Assembly: GCF_027706745.1 (NCBI RefSeq)
Contig: NZ_JAQFWP010000030.1
Coordinates: forward strand, 1-64,000
Direction of reading: 5' to 3'
DNA from: Nocardiopsis suaedae
GTDB lineage: Bacteria > Actinomycetota > Actinomycetes > Streptosporangiales > Streptosporangiaceae
Length of the DNA: 64,000 nucleotides
Shown: positions 59,880 to 64,000 of the stretch, piece by piece
Numbering within the stretch: the stretch's first letter is position 1
How the letters are laid out: each line of letters starts with the position of its first letter
Made by a program: the position numbers and the translations under genes
The notes under the pieces: generated by a model
Told to the model about the DNA's origin: nothing
Seen by the model: only the letters and a program-made list of their open reading frames with translations
Databases searched by the model: none

Positions 59880-61193
59880 ATGTCCTTCTTCGGTGATCTG
59901 CGGACCGTGCTGCGCGGGGACCGCTTCCGCCGCCTCTTCGCGACCCGCGTCGTCTCGCAGTTCGCCGACGGGATGTACCAGGCCGGGCTGGCCGGGTACG
60001 TGTTCTTCAGCCCCGAGCAGCACACCACCGCCGCCGAGGTCGCGGCGGCGTTCGCCGTACTGCTCCTGCCGTTCTCGGTGGTCGGGCCGTTCGCCGGGGT
60101 GTTCATCGACCGCTGGTCGCGCCGCCAGGTGCTGCTGGTGTCGGCCCTAGCCAAGGCGGCGCTCGGAGGCGGCACGGCGGTGCTGGTGGCGGTGGGCGCC
60201 GACGGGGCGCCGTTCCTGCTCGCGGCGCTGGTCCTGCTCAGCGTCAACCGGTTCCTCCTGGCCGGGCTGTCGGCGGCGCTGCCGCACGTGGTGGCCCGGG
60301 ACCGGCTGATGATGGCCAACGCGGTGACACCGACCTGCGGGACCGCGGCGAGCTTCCTGGGCGCCGCCGCCGGGGCGGGGCTGCGCATCCCCGCCGGGGA
60401 CGGCCCCGGGGGGACGGCGGCGGTGCTGGCGGCGGCCGGGGTGATGTTCGCCGTCGCCGGGGCGGTGTCCCTCACGCTGGGCCGACGCGAGCTGGGGCCG
60501 GACCTGGAGGAGGAGCCGACGCGTGTGCGCGCGGCGCTGCGCGGGACGGTGTCCGGGCTGGTCGACGGCGCCCGGCACATCTGGGGTCGCCTGCCCGCCC
60601 GCGACGGGCTGGCGACCATCGCCGGGCACCGGTTCGTGTTCGGCATCTCCACGCTGATGACGCTGCTGCTGTACAACAACACGTTCACGGATGGGGGCGT
60701 GGCCGGGCTGGCCGGGTTCAGCGTCGCGCTGGCGGCGTCAGCGGTCGGGTTCCTGATCGGCGCGGTGGCCACCCCGTGGGCGACGGCGCGGATGGCGCCG
60801 TCGACGTGGATCGCGGGGCTGCTCGCCTTCGGCGCGGTGGTGCTGGTGGTCTTCGGGCTTCCCTTGTCCCCCGCCCTGTTCCCTGTGGCTGCCTTCGGGC
60901 TGGGGGTGGTGTCCCAGGGGGTGAAGGTCACCGTCGACACGTTGGTTCAGCGCTATGTCGACGATGCGTATCGGGGACGCGTGTTCTCGGTCTACGACAT
61001 GCTGTTCAACGCCGCGTTCGTCGCCGCGGCAGGCTTCGCGGCCGCCACGGTCCCGCCGTCCGGGGAGAGCGTTCCCGTGATCCTGGCGATGGCGGCCGCA
61101 TACGTCGCGATGGCCGGAGCCTGGACCCTGCGTTCGGCCAGGTCACGCAAGCGAAGCTCGACGGAGGCGGACAAGGCCCACGAGGTCGCCTGA
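59880..61193 (+). CDS. MFS transporter
   Basis: A 437-residue major-facilitator protein with about twelve membrane helices. The N-terminal half has the MFS loop 2-3 motif GVFIDRWSRRQVLLVS. A central acidic linker (GRRELGPDLEEEPTRVRAAL) joins the two halves. It starts MSFFGDLRTVLRGDRFRRLF, typical of the MDR-type (enterobactin/macrolide-like) group. The substrate is not evident. ATG at 59880 is used; the ribosome site is weak. The C-terminus ends in a Lys/Arg-rich tail. Confidence 0.88.
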   Translation: MSFFGDLRTVLRGDRFRRLFATRVVSQFADGMYQAGLAGYVFFSPEQHTTAAEVAAAFAVLLLPFSVVGPFAGVFIDRWSRRQVLLVSALAKAALGGGTAVLVAVGADGAPFLLAALVLLSVNRFLLAGLSAALPHVVARDRLMMANAVTPTCGTAASFLGAAAGAGLRIPAGDGPGGTAAVLAAAGVMFAVAGAVSLTLGRRELGPDLEEEPTRVRAALRGTVSGLVDGARHIWGRLPARDGLATIAGHRFVFGISTLMTLLLYNNTFTDGGVAGLAGFSVALAASAVGFLIGAVATPWATARMAPSTWIAGLLAFGAVVLVVFGLPLSPALFPVAAFGLGVVSQGVKVTVDTLVQRYVDDAYRGRVFSVYDMLFNAAFVAAAGFAAATVPPSGESVPVILAMAAAYVAMAGAWTLRSARSRKRSSTEADKAHEVA

Positions 61194-61206
61194 CCGGTCC
61201 TGAGCC

Positions 61207-61392
61207 TTAGAAGCGGTCGCGTTTGAGGTCGCGGAGGAAGTAGCGCCACTCGTCCGGGGAGAACGAGAGATGCCCGGCGGCTCTGTGCCTGGTGTCACGG
61301 ATGTCCGCGCCGCGCGCGCGCTCCCGAACTTCCACGCAGTTGGAGCCGTTGGGGGAATAGCTGGAGGTGTGCCAGATGTGGGGGATGGACAT
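61207..61392 (-). CDS. DUF397 protein, copy 1
   Basis: A 61-residue DUF397 protein: WHTSSYSPNGSNCVEVRERA, then IRDTRHRAAGHLSFSPDEWR and YFLRDLKRD. ATG at 61392 has GGAGGAG upstream; the ATG at 61407 overlaps that site. DUF397 proteins usually pair with XRE-DUF5753 regulators in actinomycetes and may act as small antagonists. It lies 13 bp beyond the convergent MFS gene. Confidence 0.9.
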   Translation of the reverse strand: MSIPHIWHTSSYSPNGSNCVEVRERARGADIRDTRHRAAGHLSFSPDEWRYFLRDLKRDRF

Positions 61393-61508
61393 GGGGGCTC
61401 CTCCCATCGCAAGGGCTCCTGGAAGGTCCTTCCCCGGTTGAGCATGGGGGCTACACGGGACATGCGTCGGCCCCCGGAGAACTCCCGAGGGCCGCTGCTG
61501 TTGCCTGC

Positions 61509-61709
61509 CTAGAGCTTGTCGGACTTCAGGTCACTGACGAAGGCGTGCCACTCGGCGGACGTGAACGAGATGTGTCCGCCCGGGTTCTTGGAGTCCCGCA
61601 CGGCGACGCCATGAGTCGCGGCGACCTCGGCGACCTCGACGCAGTTCGCGGTGTTGGCGCTGTAGCTGCTCTTGCGGAAGAGCAGCGGGCGCTGGCTGGT
61701 CTCGCTCAT
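61509..61709 (-). CDS. DUF397 protein, copy 2
   Basis: A 66-residue DUF397 protein: LFRKSSYSANTANCVEVAEV, RDSKNPGGHISFTSAEWHAF and VSDLKSDKL. Its ATG at 61709 overlaps the stop of the XRE regulator upstream (ATGA), so the two are translationally coupled and likely form an antagonist/regulator pair. Confidence 0.92.
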   Translation of the reverse strand: MSETSQRPLLFRKSSYSANTANCVEVAEVAATHGVAVRDSKNPGGHISFTSAEWHAFVSDLKSDKL

Positions 61710-62581
61710 GGGTGGTCACTCTCTTGAGCCAATAGCTGATGGATGAAGGCGACCGACTCGGACGCGCGTAGAGCTGCGGCCTGGGCGTGTCCGAATATCG
61801 AGACGTACCTCGTGATGGCTTCATCGCCTTCGCTAATGACGTGCCCGGTCGCTGTCTCTGTGTACACGATCGAAGGGTCGATCTCACTCGGAAAGTCCAT
61901 GATCGCAAAGCTTCCGGCCGTTGCGGCGTGAGGTCCGGCGTTGAACGGCAAGACCTGAATGTCGATGTTGTGCCGCGTGGCCATGTTCACCAGGTGCTGA
62001 AGCTGGTCATGCATGACGCCGGACTCGCGGACGCGTCGCCGGATGGCGGCCTCATCGATGACCGCAGAGAAGTGCGGCGGCTTGTGCCGATTGAGGATCT
62101 GCTGTCGCTCCAGACGTGCTGCGACATGGCGTTCGACCACGTCGTCCGGGTGCGCCTGCCCGCCGCGGAACACGGCCTCGGTGTACTCGGCAGTCTGAAG
62201 CAACCCCGGGATCACGAGTCCCTCGTAGGTCCTGATCATGGACGCCTCGGTCTCGAAGTCCGGGAGCACGTTGTCTCCGAAGACGTCCTTGTACTCGGAC
62301 CACCAGCCCCGTTCGCGGGCCTGCCTTGCAAGGGCGTGCAGGGCCTCACGAGCTTCGCGGTCCTTGATCTCGTAGAGGTCGCACAGATGATCGATGTCAT
62401 CCGGCTTGATGAAGCGTGTCTTGGCGTCTTCGATCCTGCTGAGCTTGGGACCTGACCAACCGAGGGCCTTGGCCGCGTCACCGAGCTGTGTGTAGTCGGC
62501 TGCCAGCCGAGCGCGCCGCATCTCTGCGGCGAGGCGCCGCAGCCGGACGGTGGGGCTGTGTACGGAACGGCGTGTCGGCAT
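61706..62581 (-). CDS. XRE family regulator with DUF5753 domain
   Basis: A 291-residue regulator. The N-terminal helix-turn-helix (about residues 12-70) has LRRLAAEMRRARLAADYTQL and KALGWSGPKLSRIEDAKTRF. The C-terminal DUF5753 domain (about 105-285) has MIRTYEGLVIPGLLQTAEYT, VIDEAAIRRRVRESGVMHDQ and IVYTETATGHVISE. These proteins control development or secondary metabolism in actinomycetes. The start ATG at 62581 gives MPTRRSVHS. It is coupled to DUF397 copy 2. Confidence 0.92.
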   Translation of the reverse strand: MPTRRSVHSPTVRLRRLAAEMRRARLAADYTQLGDAAKALGWSGPKLSRIEDAKTRFIKPDDIDHLCDLYEIKDREAREALHALARQARERGWWSEYKDVFGDNVLPDFETEASMIRTYEGLVIPGLLQTAEYTEAVFRGGQAHPDDVVERHVAARLERQQILNRHKPPHFSAVIDEAAIRRRVRESGVMHDQLQHLVNMATRHNIDIQVLPFNAGPHAATAGSFAIMDFPSEIDPSIVYTETATGHVISEGDEAITRYVSIFGHAQAAALRASESVAFIHQLLAQESDHP

Positions 62582-62731
62582 GGCCTCAGTCTAGGGCGAT
62601 CTTGGAATCTGTTGATTTCATAATAGCGCTTGCGAAGACGATGCTTGCGCATCATCATAGAGCTACCTGATGACTACATGTAGGTGCGAGTCACAGTGAA
62701 AACAATCTCTATGTCCTATTTGGGGTGCACC

Positions 62732-63034
62732 ATGCTGATCGATCGCCACCCCTGCCCGTCGCTGCGCGACGACTACTCCGGGCGCGGGTGGCTCTTCTTC
62801 CGGAGTGGGCGGGGTGTCGAGCCCCCGCTCATCAACGCCGTCTTCTGCGCCCCGCTCCCGTCGCGCTGCGCGATCGCCATCGACGTCACCGAGTACTTCT
62901 GCGCCCCGCTCCACGAAGTACGTCCCGAGGTCGAGACCCGCGCCTGGGCCATCGAGCAGCACGCCCGCACCTGCACCCGCTGCGCCGACCTCCTCGCCGC
63001 CGCCATCGCACACGCCAGACTCGCCGCGCGCTGA
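62732..63034 (+). CDS. Small hypothetical protein
   Basis: A 100-residue protein. It has a Cys-rich end, EQHARTCTRCADLLAAAIAH, resembling zinc-binding or anti-sigma-type CxxC motifs; the rest is unremarkable. ATG 62732 is chosen because of GGGG upstream; starts at 62684 and 62711 are possible. No family recognised. It is divergent from the XRE regulator across an AT-richer promoter region. Confidence 0.55.
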   Translation: MLIDRHPCPSLRDDYSGRGWLFFRSGRGVEPPLINAVFCAPLPSRCAIAIDVTEYFCAPLHEVRPEVETRAWAIEQHARTCTRCADLLAAAIAHARLAAR

Positions 63035-63151
63035 ACCACCACCTACGCGCACGGCTCCCCCGGCGGGCGCCGCACCGGGAGGGGGCGGCGCCCGCCCAGC
63101 CACTCCCCGGCCGCACACCGGCCTCCACGACCCCTGAACGAGGTGACTCCG

Positions 63152-63649
63152 ATGACGACCACCGTCTGCCACGCTCCGTCCCGTCACACCGATGCCCGTG
63201 GCCTCGATGCCGCGCAGAATGCCGAGCTCGCCCACCTGGTCCGGCGCCTCGCCGCCGTCCGACCCGAGATCATCGCGACCGGCTCCAACGCCTGGGGAGC
63301 CCCGTCGCGGCCACCCGCCCCCGCTCCCCGACCGGAACTGCGACCGATGTTTCCGCCGCACCTGACCAGCGAGGACTTCCCACTCCCCAAGGAGCAACGG
63401 GATTTCATCGCCCGCCTGCGGGCCCAGTCCCTCGGGCGTATGCGGCCCGGCGACCACTGGCCCGCCCACGCCGACGACCGCTTCCGCGCAAAGATGCGTC
63501 GCCCGCTCCTGCGCCACCGCATCGCCGACGCCGTCAGGGACCGGGCGCGCGCTGTCTGTACGACCCTCGGCGCCGCCACCCTCATCGGGGGTTCCGCGAT
63601 CCTTCCCCTCCTCGCGGCAGGTGTTCTGACCCCGTGGCCACCGGCGTGA
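63152..63649 (+). CDS. Hypothetical protein with C-terminal membrane segment
   Basis: A 165-residue protein. The last 30 residues contain one hydrophobic helix (TLGAATLIGGSAILPLLAAG), so it may be tail-anchored. The middle is Pro/Arg-rich. GAGGTGA precedes ATG at 63152. No family recognised. It probably follows the 62732 gene in one unit (117-bp gap) and ends in a hairpin shared with the convergent gene. Confidence 0.6.
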   Translation: MTTTVCHAPSRHTDARGLDAAQNAELAHLVRRLAAVRPEIIATGSNAWGAPSRPPAPAPRPELRPMFPPHLTSEDFPLPKEQRDFIARLRAQSLGRMRPGDHWPAHADDRFRAKMRRPLLRHRIADAVRDRARAVCTTLGAATLIGGSAILPLLAAGVLTPWPPA

Positions 63650-63687
63650 CCACCGGAGCGCGCCTCCGCGCTCGCTCCGGTGGTCAC
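63646..63687. terminator. Hairpin overlapping two convergent stop codons
   Basis: Perfect 15-bp arms GTGACCACCGGAGCG around 12 bases. It covers the stop codons of the hypothetical gene (63647-63649) and of the convergent partial gene (63684-63686). Confidence 0.7.
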
Positions 63688-63998
63688 TCCGGTGGCGGGG
63701 TGCGGAATCCGTGGCACAGGTCCGGGCGGAAGCCGAGCAGGGCGGCGCGCAGGTGGGACCTTGGCGCGCGCTCGGGCCGGAGGGACTCGTCGTCAAGGGC
63801 GTACATCTGGGAGCGGAGGTCGGCCTCCTCGACGACCGGAGCACCAATCCTCAGGCGTGACGCAGGGAAGTCGACCAGGCGCGCCATGGCGGACGAGTCC
63901 GGCCGCTCCTGCACTGACGCGATGAGCCGAAGGCCCACCCCCGGGACGCCCTCGATGCCCAGTCGGTCCTCCCCCTTGAGGAAGATGTCGATCACCTT
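63684..63998 (-). CDS. C-terminal fragment of an unidentified protein, open at the edge
   Basis: At least 104 residues; the frame stays open past the right edge, so the gene is partial. It contains GVPGVGLRLIASVQERPDSS and FPASRLRIGAPVVEEADLRS. The order of LxASVQxR and a P-x-R-x-R-x-x-x-P/V-x-E-x-D pattern faintly recalls the C-terminal part of FtsK/SpoIIIE-type translocases of conjugative elements. That link is weak. No catalytic motif lies within the window. Confidence 0.45.
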   Translation of the reverse strand, partial: KVIDIFLKGEDRLGIEGVPGVGLRLIASVQERPDSSAMARLVDFPASRLRIGAPVVEEADLRSQMYALDDESLRPERAPRSHLRAALLGFRPDLCHGFRTPPPE

Positions 63999-64000
63999 CT

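Overview
The window looks like chromosomal DNA of a very GC-rich actinomycete. Codons almost always end in G or C, GTG starts are frequent, and several gene sets are typical of Actinobacteria: XRE-DUF5753/DUF397 pairs, a PadR regulator beside inositol-1-phosphate synthase, a tRNA-adenosine-deaminase-associated family, DUF5701 and DUF2637. A Nocardiopsis-like or other Streptosporangiales host is a reasonable guess, but that is inference from content only. The rpsF-ssb-rpsR-rplI-dnaB and dnaX-ybaB-recR groups suggest the replication-origin half of the chromosome; oriC itself was not seen.

Layout. 1-6.1 kb: about 1.4 kb without a convincing gene but with two 14-bp palindromes, then DUF5701, a secreted I36-type inhibitor, a GNAT enzyme, an unknown acidic protein and a PAP2 phosphatase. 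6.1-10.7 kb: an FCD-type GntR regulator, a 13-bp-arm palindrome, and a pdhA-pdhB-pdhC operon for a 2-oxoacid dehydrogenase complex. 10.8-17.1 kb: small enzymes (GNAT, degenerate Nudix, Gfo/Idh/MocA oxidoreductase, HXXEE membrane protein, NADAR, S9 peptidase, HutC-type regulator). 17.1-24.9 kb: asd, lysC (with a probable internal start for a regulatory subunit), recR and ybaB on the minus strand; then a plus-strand PCMT-like methyltransferase wedged between ybaB and dnaX; then the SRP RNA gene.

25.1-33.8 kb is the most unusual part. An 8.5-kb integrated element sits in tRNA-Ser(GGA), bounded by perfect 106-bp direct repeats that begin exactly at the anticodon loop. It carries a tyrosine integrase, an excisionase, a DUF3631 ATPase, a DUF2637 membrane protein, three unrecorded micro-ORFs, unknown proteins, and a divergent GntR-HAD pair over a 22-bp perfect palindrome. 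Its 1.26-kb right arm has no gene. It holds a 107-bp inverted copy of the 3' end of the DUF3631 gene and several arrays of short iterons, some at about 12-bp period. No RepSA/Prim-Pol initiator or FtsK-like transfer protein was recognised, so the element may replicate or transfer by an undescribed arrangement, or use a helper.

33.8-43.2 kb: chromosomal genes including a phosphoribosyltransferase, an MHYT membrane protein, tRNA-Ser(CGA), tadA with two tandem deaminase-associated proteins, upp, two short proteins, a PH-domain protein, and a divergent acetyltransferase/LysR pair. 43.2-50.3 kb: dnaB containing a 426-residue intein, a DnaA-box cluster, a MATE transporter, an amidase, and rplI, rpsR, ssb and rpsF. 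50.4-57.5 kb: a GT87 glycosyltransferase and two tandem paralogous class A penicillin-binding proteins. 57.6-64 kb: PadR, ino1, a palindrome-rich spacer, an MFS transporter, DUF397/XRE genes and hypothetical genes up to the edge.
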